Below, one piece after another: positions 54,221 to 61,458 of a stretch of DNA of 64,000 nucleotides; position 1 is the first letter of the stretch, and each line of letters starts with the position of its first letter. The notes beneath the pieces are model-generated. The model was not told where the DNA came from. It saw nothing but the letters and a program-made list of their open reading frames with translations, and did not search any database. Both the position numbers and the translations under genes were made by a program. The stretch covers positions 30,297 through 94,296 of the forward strand of contig NZ_CALUXO010000081.1 of NCBI RefSeq assembly GCF_944324745.1, written 5' to 3'. The stretch comes from an uncultured Thomasclavelia sp. (GTDB lineage: Bacteria > Bacillota_I > Bacilli_A > Erysipelotrichales > Coprobacillaceae).

Positions 54221-54860
54221 TGAAAGGATTATTTTTTAAAGATTATTTATTAATAAAAAAGTACAAGTATTATTTTTTATCTGGTCTAATTTTAGTGATT
54301 GTTTCAAATATCGTTGATTGGGGATGGCAGGAAATTTTTTCAGCAGACTTTTTAGTTTTAATGATATTATTAATTATCTGTAATACAATTACTGATGATG
54401 AAAATGTTTGTCCTTTTTTGTTTAGTATGCCAATTTCTAGAAAGATGTATGTAATAGAAAAATATTGTTTGGGATTGATCATGATAATGTTTTCATCATT
54501 AGTATTATTCATTTTTAATTGTCTGATAAATTATATTAATAATACTTTACCTTTTTCAACATTAATAGTAGATGCTGCTATTGATTTTTTGATCATTATC
54601 TTTGTTTTAGTAATGGGTTTTCTTTTTTTATTAGCTAGAAATCAAAGAAATGAGCGAATTTTAGTAATTAGTTTAATTGCTTTGGTGATTGCCATTGGAT
54701 TATTGATAGTGCAGACAGTTTCAATTATTATTTTAATATGATAACTTATCTAAATAGTTTATCTGTTTTAAATATTTTGGGAATTTGAGGCTGTTGGGTG
54801 ATTTTATTAATTGGATCGATGATAATCAGCATAGTTATTGTTAATAATCGGGAGTTTTAA
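54217..54860 (+). pseudogene. ABC-2 type permease, decayed (frameshift and stop)
   Basis: The intact part, 174 codons (54217-54741), has four or five helices and the ABC-2 permease features: FKDYLLIKKYKYYF start, TDDENVCPFLFSMPISRKMYVIEKY block near 60-80. It stops at TGA 54739-54741. In the next frame the reading continues without gap as TYLNSLSVLNILGI, an in-frame TGA at 54786-54788, then CWVILLIGSMIISIVIV and NNREF before TAA 54858-54860. That is the missing last helix. So one frameshift near 54738 and one nonsense change are seen. No partner ATPase lies nearby. SD GGGGAGG precedes the ATG. Confidence 0.72.
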
Positions 54861-54981
54861 ATAAGGCTTTAGTTAAAATGATGTTATTTATGAACATCAT
54901 TTTTTATATAAGAGTAACTATTGCTTAAAATATGAAAATTTATTACATTATTATTAGAACAAATAAAGTGAGGAATTATTA

Positions 54982-55812
54982 ATGAATGATAAAGAATATC
55001 GGTTAATTGCATTAGATATGGATGGAACCCTATTAAATAGTCAAAAACAAATATCTTTGAAAAATATCCAAATGATCAAACGGGCGATTAATTTAGGTAA
55101 AATAGTTATTTTTAATACTGGCAGATGTCCAGCTGAATTAAATGAATATTTTGCTGATCTTGAGGAAATTCAATATCTTAATTGTGTTAGTGGGGCGCTG
55201 GTTTATGATCGTAAAAATCAAAAAAATATTTTTAATCAATTTTTACCAATTCAAACAGTTAAGGAATTAATTGAAATTGGTATGCAGGAAGATAGTATGA
55301 TTCATTTGTTAACTGAACAATCAATTGTTCAAAAAGATAAAATAATGATGATGAATAAATATCATATGGCCATTTATCAAAAGATGTATCAGCAAGTTAC
55401 TACTCCAATGGAAAATTTACAAGAAGAATACAATGCTGATCCTTTTGAAGTTGCAAAGTTGAATATTTATCATATCGATAGTCAAGCTCGCCAAAGAACA
55501 AGACAGCGTATATTAGCTAAGCAATTAGCAGTAGAAATGGTTAATACAGAAAACACGTCATTAGAAATATCGACCAAAGGAATTGATAAGGGAATTGGTT
55601 TAGAAAAACTTTGTCAATATTTAAATATTCCGATGTCAAAAGTAATAGTTGTAGGTGATGGAGATAACGATATTGGGGCTATTAAAAAAGCTGGATTAAA
55701 AATTGCCATGGGTAATGCTAATGATACGATCAAGCAATTGGCTGATGTTATTGTGGCAGATAATGATCATGATGGTTGTGCTATGGCTATTGAAAAATAT
55801 ATTTTGACCTAA
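54982..55812 (+). CDS. HAD superfamily Cof-type phosphatase
   Basis: A 276-residue hydrolase of the HAD IIB (Cof) group: motif I LDMDGTLLNSQ (about 9-19), motif II FNTGR (about 46), Lys in STKGIDKG near 198 and motif III VVGDGDNDIGAIKKA (about 222). Cof proteins hydrolyse sugar phosphates, FMN or similar small phosphates; the substrate cannot be read. SD AGTGAGG precedes ATG. Single gene with a terminator. Confidence 0.93.
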   Translation: MNDKEYRLIALDMDGTLLNSQKQISLKNIQMIKRAINLGKIVIFNTGRCPAELNEYFADLEEIQYLNCVSGALVYDRKNQKNIFNQFLPIQTVKELIEIGMQEDSMIHLLTEQSIVQKDKIMMMNKYHMAIYQKMYQQVTTPMENLQEEYNADPFEVAKLNIYHIDSQARQRTRQRILAKQLAVEMVNTENTSLEISTKGIDKGIGLEKLCQYLNIPMSKVIVVGDGDNDIGAIKKAGLKIAMGNANDTIKQLADVIVADNDHDGCAMAIEKYILT

Positions 55813-55844
55813 AAGACTCTATTTTAAAAATGGAGTCTTTTTTA
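55811..55844 (+). terminator. Terminator of the HAD phosphatase gene
   Basis: Stem AAAAGACTC / GAGTCTTTT, extendable inward through TATTTT/AAAATG, followed by Ts. Confidence 0.88.
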
Positions 55845-55919
55845 GTAGCAAAAATGGTAATTAAAGTTGCTGGTGATGATTTTAAATTTATATTATAGTT
55901 TTTATCAGGAGGATCTGAT

Positions 55920-56579
55920 ATGAAAAATAAAATAGCTTTTTATCGAAAAAAGAATTTGATGAGTCAAGAAGATTTAGCTGATAAATTAAACGTATCTAGG
56001 CAAACGATTACGAAATGGGAGGGAGGCCTGATTTATCCAAGTGTCGAATATTTGATTGAGATGTCAAATCTGTTTAGGGTCACGATTGATACTTTAATCA
56101 AGGATGATGAGTGTATTAGGGAAAACGATACTACTATGGATATATCTTCTTTAGAAAACTTTATTGTAATGGCAAAGAAAGAGACTTATGCAAGTAAAAA
56201 TAATAAAGTTGTTTCTTTAAGAAAAGGAGCACATGATTATAAATATAGTGAAAAGAATTTTCAATATTGTGATTCTTTTTTTGGTAGTCGCTTTTTTAGT
56301 GGTCAAGAGATTATCTATCAAGACGATGAAGTTTGCTGGGCAATGAATTATTATGGACGGGTATTAAGTGATGAGTTTAATAGTAATTTTTTAAAAGAGG
56401 CATTATTGACGGTTAATAAAAAGCAACCTTTTAGAGGACAAAATTGTTATCAAAATGGGGATTACACTTATATTTGTAAATCAAATGGTGATTTTTATTT
56501 TTTTAATGGTTTTGAAGAAATTTATTATCAGTCAAACAAAATTTATGAAGGAATGTTTCATGGTGGTATGATAAAATAA
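55920..56579 (+). CDS. XRE family regulator with DUF5680 domain
   Basis: A 219-residue protein. An XRE helix-turn-helix fills about 2-58 (SQEDLADKLNVSRQTITKWE). The C-terminal part (about 75-219) has the DUF5680 pattern: aromatic-rich, with GSRFFSGQE, WAMNYYGRVL, RGQNCYQNGDYTY and the final MFHGGMI. Such proteins are common in gut Bacillota; the ligand and targets are unknown. SD AGGAGG precedes ATG. No terminator is seen after it. Confidence 0.87.
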   Translation: MKNKIAFYRKKNLMSQEDLADKLNVSRQTITKWEGGLIYPSVEYLIEMSNLFRVTIDTLIKDDECIRENDTTMDISSLENFIVMAKKETYASKNNKVVSLRKGAHDYKYSEKNFQYCDSFFGSRFFSGQEIIYQDDEVCWAMNYYGRVLSDEFNSNFLKEALLTVNKKQPFRGQNCYQNGDYTYICKSNGDFYFFNGFEEIYYQSNKIYEGMFHGGMIK

Positions 56580-57019
56580 ATGAATTAACTATAAATATGT
56601 TACTTTGATTTTTTGTTTGCAAATCTCTAATGTAAAAATGAATTTAAAATATTATAAATGTAAGCATTTGTAACTAGTTTTTATTTTGATAATGGGTATT
56701 AAGTTATGATTGAATAGAAAAATTGTTTATTAGTGCCCTTAAGTTTAATAATTAAATCAATAAAGTTACAGTAAAAAGATAGATTAATTTATAAAAGAAT
56801 CATTATATAAGTAGAGTAAATATTAAAAAGGAGAGTGAAAAAATGTAAAGCTATGACCATATGCTGTCAACTTATACAGTTTATTTTACACTCTCAACTT
56901 AATAAAGTTCTTGATTTTTGATAGAACATATCTTCATCTTCTTTACATAAACTTGAATAGACAATAAGTGTGTAATAAACTATTTTTAATACACACGATA
57001 AAATTATCTAGTTTAAAAA
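56580..57019. other. Gene-free AT-rich region with a minus-strand promoter and inverted repeat
   Basis: Nothing coding is supported. On the minus strand TTGACA (56865-56870) and TACATT (56842-56847) are 17 bases apart, a near-consensus promoter pointing at the 3' end of the XRE gene. GAGAGTG (56831-56837) and CACTCTC (56889-56895) form an inverted repeat around it. On the plus strand a good SD is followed by ATG and TAA with no codon between (56843-56848). Confidence 0.5.
56842..56870 (-). promoter_or_regulatory. Near-consensus promoter without a visible gene
   Basis: TTGACA and TACATT, 17-base spacer, minus strand. The transcript would begin near 56835 and run antisense toward the XRE gene end; no ORF of note lies on its way. 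Confidence 0.5.
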
Positions 57020-57326
57020 TTATTTCACTCGATGTTTATTGATTAATTCTTCATGTTTTTTCTGTCTTTCAAGTTTTTCTGTTTCTGCCTTAGCTTCGCG
57101 ATCTTTTTGCTCTTGAGCTAATCTTTCTTTAGCTTCTTCTACCGTTTCATCGTCTTTAGTAAGATAATTATCTACAAACTTATCAAGATATCTTATTAAA
57201 AGTACCGACAACACTATCTTCAATGCTTTTGTATGTTCCAACAACTCCTTCTTCAATCCCTTTGTAAGTATCAACTACCTCTTTTTCAATTTTTTTATTC
57301 ATTTCAACTAATTTTGATTTTGCCAT
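57020..57326 (-). pseudogene. 11-residue-repeat amphipathic protein, frameshifted
   Basis: From ATG 57324-57326 (SD AAAAGGAG) the frame encodes MAKSKLVEMNKK, then 11-residue repeats IEKEVVDTYKG, IEEGVVGTYKS, IEDSVVGTFNK, and stops at TGA just after IS. Removing one base near 57185 continues the fourth repeat as ISDKFVDNYLT and then KDDETVEEAKERLA to the charged end HRVK. Total about 101 residues if repaired. The 11-residue period with I-E-x-x-V-V-x-T-Y-K resembles synuclein/apolipoprotein-type membrane-surface helices. Function unknown. The extra base may be decay, a sequencing error or a +1 frameshift at UGA. Confidence 0.72.
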
Positions 57327-57451
57327 ATTTTTTCTCCTTTTCTATAATTTATAATAAGCATGACTTATTCATGTTTATTTAATTTACAGTCATATTCTAG
57401 AGCGGTTTTATCTAAAAAATGTTTATGAAATATTTACGAATTGTTAATTTG

Positions 57452-57949
57452 TTAAATATATTGAATTTTCTTTTTTATTGGAAACAGATAATCAATTTGA
57501 TTAACAAAATGGTTTGGTAAATAGCAAGATTCATTTCTTTTGGGTATAACAATGCCAACACTTGAAATCAATTCCATAACAAACTGCAAACAAAAATACT
57601 TGTTTTTAAAGTTATGGGGGATATGTAAAAATCATAATACAACACCTAATTTTGTCTACTTATATTGTTCCTTGTTTTTATAAATAACGCTATTTCTTTT
57701 TCTAAAACATCGTATATTTCATTTGGTACATAGATATTAATACACCTGTTTTCGTATATACGGGAACTATATTTTCTATTTTTATGTTTTTCAATCACGA
57801 ATTCCTTATAATTAAAGCTATAAAAAATCTCTTCATTTTCATCTAATGAAATAGATACGTGATTATAACCTCCATGGCTTATCGTGGTAACTAATTTTCC
57901 TAAAAAAATCAGAATATTTAACTAAAGATAACGTTATTTTTTTATACCA
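57452..57949 (-). pseudogene. Decayed papain-like (YiiX/NlpC-type) cysteine hydrolase
   Basis: Three overlapping frames together spell one protein of about 165 residues. Part 1: YKKITLSLVKYSDF (no start codon). Part 2: FLGKLVTTISHGGYNHVSIS with LDENEEIFYSF, after an extra base in a seven-T tract (57902-57908). Part 3, after a shift near 57650 and a TGA at 57632-57634: YFCLQFVMELISSVG to the stop at 57452. The YNHVSISLD His block and the later FCLQFV Cys block match the permuted papain-like family (HVSI and FFCSQFV). The gene is dead unless the changes are sequencing errors. Confidence 0.65.
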
Positions 57950-58229
57950 ATATTCCTTTTATAAAATATGTAAATATCTCGTAAAGCAGAAATATTTGTG
58001 AAGTACTTAGATTTTGTTTAATAATTGTTACTGATTTTTCATTTATAATAATTTGATTTTTCAAATTGATGTTAAAAGACATTTATAATTAAGGAAAATG
58101 TGACAAACGCTTACGTTTGTAACATTTTATTTAATTTTTATATAAAACCTAGTAAAATCAATGCTTTTATAGATTTGTAAAATTCATAAATTATGAAAAA
58201 ACCATAAAAAAACCATTTTTGTTGCTCAA
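57950..58229. other. Gene-free region beside the integrase; likely element boundary
   Basis: No gene seen. It holds a strong hairpin (58095-58128) and, next to the integrase stop, short direct repeats around ACCATAAAAAAACCAT (58201-58216). An attachment site would be expected here, but the other end lies outside the window. Confidence 0.45.
58095..58135. terminator. Hairpin terminator downstream of the integrase gene
   Basis: Stem AAAATGT-G-ACAAACG / CGTTTGT-A-ACATTTT with loop CTTA, one mismatch. A and T tracts on both sides allow it to work in both directions. Confidence 0.75.
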
Positions 58230-59309
58230 TTAATTAAATATATCGTCAATTGTATCTTTTAAATTTTTTTCATCAAGGTGTGTATAAATCGACATTGTTG
58301 TATTAAAATCTTTATGTCGTAATAATTGTTGTGCAGTTTTTGGATCTACTCCATTTTTATATAGCATTGTAGTATATGTATGTCGAAACATATGAAAGTT
58401 AATATGACTGTACTTATTAGAAAATCGGCGAAGTTTTGCTTTTACATGCTGTGGATCGATATAGTCGCCATTGTTATCAATGATTACAATGCCATATTGA
58501 TTAACTTTAAACCAATCTTGCAAAATATTTTTCAATATATTTGCCATAGGCAGAATTGCGTTAGATGATTTAGTTTTTACATCTTTTATTATAAGGTCTT
58601 TATTTTCTAAATCATGATACAATGTTTTGTTTATTGAAATAGTATTATCATTAAAATTAATATCATCTTTATGAAGAGCTAAAATTTCACCTAATCTGCA
58701 TCCGGTGTATCTAGCAATATAAAATGCTATTTTATAAGATTGTTCTTTTAAAGAATTTCCGCAAAAAGAAATTAATTGTTCAAATTGTTCATCTGTTATT
58801 ATTTTATCCTTTGAATTTTCTTTTTCCTTTCCTCGAATTTTTAGTTCTAGAAAAGGTAATCGATCAATATATTTAATGTTATATGCATAATTAAAAACAC
58901 TTTTTAAAGTTGCTACAATTCCCTCTATAGTACTTGTAGTGTATTTTTCTTCAAGTGGTTTAATTATACTTGTTATAATTTTATAATCAACTTTGTTTAT
59001 TTCACATTTTCCGATTACTGGATCTATATGTTTATTAAATATTAGTTTACGAGATTGCTTAGTTGAATATGCCCAGATGTTGCTGTTACTATTCAACATT
59101 TCGAAAAATACTTCATTTACAGTTTTTATTTCTTTTTTTTCATAACCATCTTCAAATTTAGCTTTAAAATAATTCTCATGTTTTTTTGCTTCTCTTAAAC
59201 TTTTAAACCCACGCTTTGAATAATATTTTTTTCTGCCGTATTTATCTTTATAGTTAAATCTCACTTCATAAGTAATGCCTTTTTTGTTTTCAAATTTTCT
59301 AATAGACAC
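58230..59309 (-). CDS. int: Tyrosine recombinase (phage/ICE integrase)
   Basis: A 359-residue site-specific recombinase. N-terminal AP2-like arm-binding domain (about 1-55, YEVRFNYKDKYGRKKYYSKR), SAM-like core-binding domain (about 65-155), catalytic domain with Arg in TGCRLGEIL, HMFRH (HxxR), LLRHKD and the nucleophile Tyr in MSIYTHL near the end. GTG start at 59309 follows GAGGTGAT; a TTG at 59330 is the ORF limit and an ATG nearby is out of frame. It marks one end of an integrated element extending to the right. Confidence 0.95.
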   Translation of the reverse strand: MSIRKFENKKGITYEVRFNYKDKYGRKKYYSKRGFKSLREAKKHENYFKAKFEDGYEKKEIKTVNEVFFEMLNSNSNIWAYSTKQSRKLIFNKHIDPVIGKCEINKVDYKIITSIIKPLEEKYTTSTIEGIVATLKSVFNYAYNIKYIDRLPFLELKIRGKEKENSKDKIITDEQFEQLISFCGNSLKEQSYKIAFYIARYTGCRLGEILALHKDDINFNDNTISINKTLYHDLENKDLIIKDVKTKSSNAILPMANILKNILQDWFKVNQYGIVIIDNNGDYIDPQHVKAKLRRFSNKYSHINFHMFRHTYTTMLYKNGVDPKTAQQLLRHKDFNTTMSIYTHLDEKNLKDTIDDIFN

Positions 59310-59326
59310 ATAAATCACCTCTTTTA

Positions 59327-59542
59327 TCAATTTAAGGTTTTATATTTTTCATTCTCCAAATCTTTTATCATTAAAAGAATATCAATAATATCTTTAGAAT
59401 CTAAAATTTCATCACAAGCGAAGATACTGTTCTCATATAAATTTATATAATCGTTCAATAATTCAGGGTAATTATCTTGAATATAATCTAAATTTTTATT
59501 ATGATCAGTTACAACATCATTATTATTAATTTGTTTTTTCAT
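59327..59542 (-). CDS. Small acidic protein of the integrated element, unknown
   Basis: A 71-residue, Asp/Asn-rich helical protein (NLDYIQDNYPELLNDYINLY in the middle). No family recognised. SD AAGGAG precedes ATG. It lies directly upstream of the integrase gene and could be a small regulator or excisionase, but it has no visible DNA-binding motif. Confidence 0.65.
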   Translation of the reverse strand: MKKQINNNDVVTDHNKNLDYIQDNYPELLNDYINLYENSIFACDEILDSKDIIDILLMIKDLENEKYKTLN

Positions 59543-59624
59543 GTTTGCTCCTTATTTGCTTTTAATTGTATTTAAATGTATAATAGATGTTGTTCAAAGT
59601 TCTAATTGCTTATATTTTTTTAAT

Positions 59625-59650
59625 AGCACCACTTAAATGTTAGTGGTGCT
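59625..59650. terminator. Hairpin between the lipoprotein gene and the integrase pair
   Basis: Perfect 9-bp stem AGCACCACT / AGTGGTGCT with an 8-base loop. T-tails are poor in the direction of the genes (minus) and only TTTTAC on plus, so termination efficiency is doubtful. Confidence 0.5.
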
Positions 59651-59660
59651 TTTACTTTTG

Positions 59661-60116
59661 TTATTGTTCTTTTTCAAGATAAAATGTTTTTGTTACTCCT
59701 AAAGCTGTTGCTTCGTAAGATAGTTGATTGTTAGAATAAGTAAAATCTTTTGTATCATCACTAGATGCTAAAATAGCTGAATCTGTTTGAGTATGATCAT
59801 TAGTTGAAGTCCAAGAATATTCATCTGCTGCTTCGGTAGGAGCATCGTATGTTCCTACCCAGTATAGATACTTAGTACCTTCGTTATCTACCCAATTAAT
59901 AGTAATTGTGCTATTGTCAATTGTAGCTTCAAACCACATTTCAGAACCTTCTTCTATATCTGCAGATTTCCAATTACCAGTCAAATCCAATGGTTCTTCT
60001 TTCACTTCTTTGGTAGCATTATCATTGTTTTTGGTAGAACTATTATTTTCGCTACCGCAAGCAGTTAATGCAAAACATAATCCAACGCACAGTGTTAAAG
60101 TTAATAATTTTTTCAT
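59661..60116 (-). CDS. Lipoprotein of the integrated element
   Basis: A 151-residue secreted lipoprotein: signal peptide about 1-19 and lipobox LTAC with Cys20. A Ser/Asn/Lys linker (20-42) leads to a beta-rich domain (LDLTGNWKSADIEEGSEMWFE start) of the kind found in small prophage lipoproteins. Such proteins can alter the host surface, for example superinfection exclusion, but nothing here proves it. SD AAAGGAGA precedes ATG. The DUF4236 gene lies 55 bases upstream in the same direction. Confidence 0.85.
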   Translation of the reverse strand: MKKLLTLTLCVGLCFALTACGSENNSSTKNNDNATKEVKEEPLDLTGNWKSADIEEGSEMWFEATIDNSTITINWVDNEGTKYLYWVGTYDAPTEAADEYSWTSTNDHTQTDSAILASSDDTKDFTYSNNQLSYEATALGVTKTFYLEKEQ

Positions 60117-60171
60117 AATTATCCTATTCTCCTTTCACTAATAGAAATTAAATCATCAACTAAGTATGATA

Positions 60172-61209
60172 TTATTCTTCTTTTAATTTGTTTATAGAAT
60201 TAATTATATCAACTAAATTAGACAATCTTGCTGGGTCACTGATAAGTAACACTATATTTAAGCCAAGATTACTTTTTATATGAATCTCACCATATTTACA
60301 TATAGGTAATTTCTTGTTGTTTTTATATCTCTTATCAGGACTACCGTTTTTGTTTACGTATTGCCACGTATAATCAATTATTTTAGCATCTGATGGTACT
60401 TTATTAGACTCAATAAATCTTGTTTCTTTATGTTCAAAAGTTATATCATCATATGCAACAGCACCAGCTTTTCCATTTTTAATAATTAAAACTCTGTCAG
60501 GTAAAAAATATATATTTTCTTTACCAAATTTCAAACGAATTATATTAATGTTACTTTTTAAATAGGATGGTGGCTTTTTAATTTTTTTGATTTCTATTCT
60601 TTTAACTAAGTTTGTTGCTCCGGCAGAAATCTTTTTATTTTTTACTTTTGAAGTTTCTGTCATTCGCCAAATTTTATTACTTTTAAACAGATCAATCCAA
60701 GCATCCTGTTTTTTTGTAAATATCTCTTTGCTAAAATCATCCATATCATAGTCTAAATTTATACGTGCTGTATTGAATAGATACAATTTTAAAGCAAAGC
60801 TAATAGCAAATAATATCCATAGAATCGGTATTCCACATGCAAATATAAAGCTAAAAATCAATAATAAGTTTGTACGATAATTTAGTACAAGTATTTTTTC
60901 TAGTTCTTGCAAAAATACTGAATATTCATCACTTTTAAAATGTGAAATATCAGAATTTTCTATTTTTTGTGTATCATAAGTATTTGAATCGTATGTAGTA
61001 GTTTGATTGTTATTTTTTCTTTTATTGCTTGTTTCTGTAACATGACTTATTCCAGTTCCTGGTATTGAATAAGTAGTTCTAGTTCTACCAGTTGCAGTTT
61101 TAGTGTATCTAAACCCTTTAGTTCCCCAACTGTAACCAACACCACTTTTACTAAGATTTATTCTAAATCCACCACCTAAATTTATACTTTTTCTATATCT
61201 AAATCCCAT
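60172..61209 (-). CDS. DUF4236 domain membrane protein
   Basis: A 345-residue protein. The first 60 residues form DUF4236 (GFRYRKSINLGGGFRINLSK, GYSWGTKGFRYTKT and YSIPGTGIS blocks), followed by a Ser/Thr/Asn linker, two adjacent hydrophobic helices (about 110-150), and a C-terminal domain of about 190 residues. DUF4236 has no known function but is frequent in mobile elements of Bacillota. ATG 61209 gives the family N-terminus MGFR and follows GGGAGAT; an ATG 15 bases earlier is less likely. Confidence 0.87.
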   Translation of the reverse strand: MGFRYRKSINLGGGFRINLSKSGVGYSWGTKGFRYTKTATGRTRTTYSIPGTGISHVTETSNKRKNNNQTTTYDSNTYDTQKIENSDISHFKSDEYSVFLQELEKILVLNYRTNLLLIFSFIFACGIPILWILFAISFALKLYLFNTARINLDYDMDDFSKEIFTKKQDAWIDLFKSNKIWRMTETSKVKNKKISAGATNLVKRIEIKKIKKPPSYLKSNINIIRLKFGKENIYFLPDRVLIIKNGKAGAVAYDDITFEHKETRFIESNKVPSDAKIIDYTWQYVNKNGSPDKRYKNNKKLPICKYGEIHIKSNLGLNIVLLISDPARLSNLVDIINSINKLKEE

Positions 61210-61360
61210 GTATACATCTCCCATTATTAATCTTATTTTTAATAGAAAAACTAATTAAATTAAACAAAATGTGTATTATTTTCAAAAATATTTTATTTTA
61301 AATTTATTAAACAGTCTTTGTTGAGTTGTAAATATGTTTTAATAGGGAAGGAGAAAACTA

Positions 61361-61411
61361 ATGATAATTCTCAATGCATATTTATACTCTATTTTCTGCA
61401 CTTTATTTTAA
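61361..61411 (+). CDS. Possible 16-codon hydrophobic small protein
   Basis: On the strand opposite to the element genes, SD AGGGAAGGAG stands 7 bases before ATG; the frame reads MIILNAYLYSIFCTLF and stops. Hydrophobic throughout. Good SD and position in a 230-base gap make it a candidate small membrane peptide or toxin, but so short a frame may be chance. Confidence 0.3.
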   Translation: MIILNAYLYSIFCTLF

Positions 61412-61458
61412 AAGTATAGATGTAATTTATTTATATTTCCTTCTATGTCATTCTTTAA

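Noticed and set aside
57180..57200. Programmed +1 frameshift of the RF2 type
   Set aside because: UCU-UGA is not the known CUU-UGA slip site and no internal SD precedes it; kept only as an alternative to mutation.
58190..58230. attL site of the integrated element
   Set aside because: The repeated ACCAT units are too short, no tRNA gene is present and the partner site is outside the window.
59908..60141. Plus-strand frame antisense to the lipoprotein gene
   Set aside because: The minus strand has SD, signal peptide and lipobox; this frame has none.
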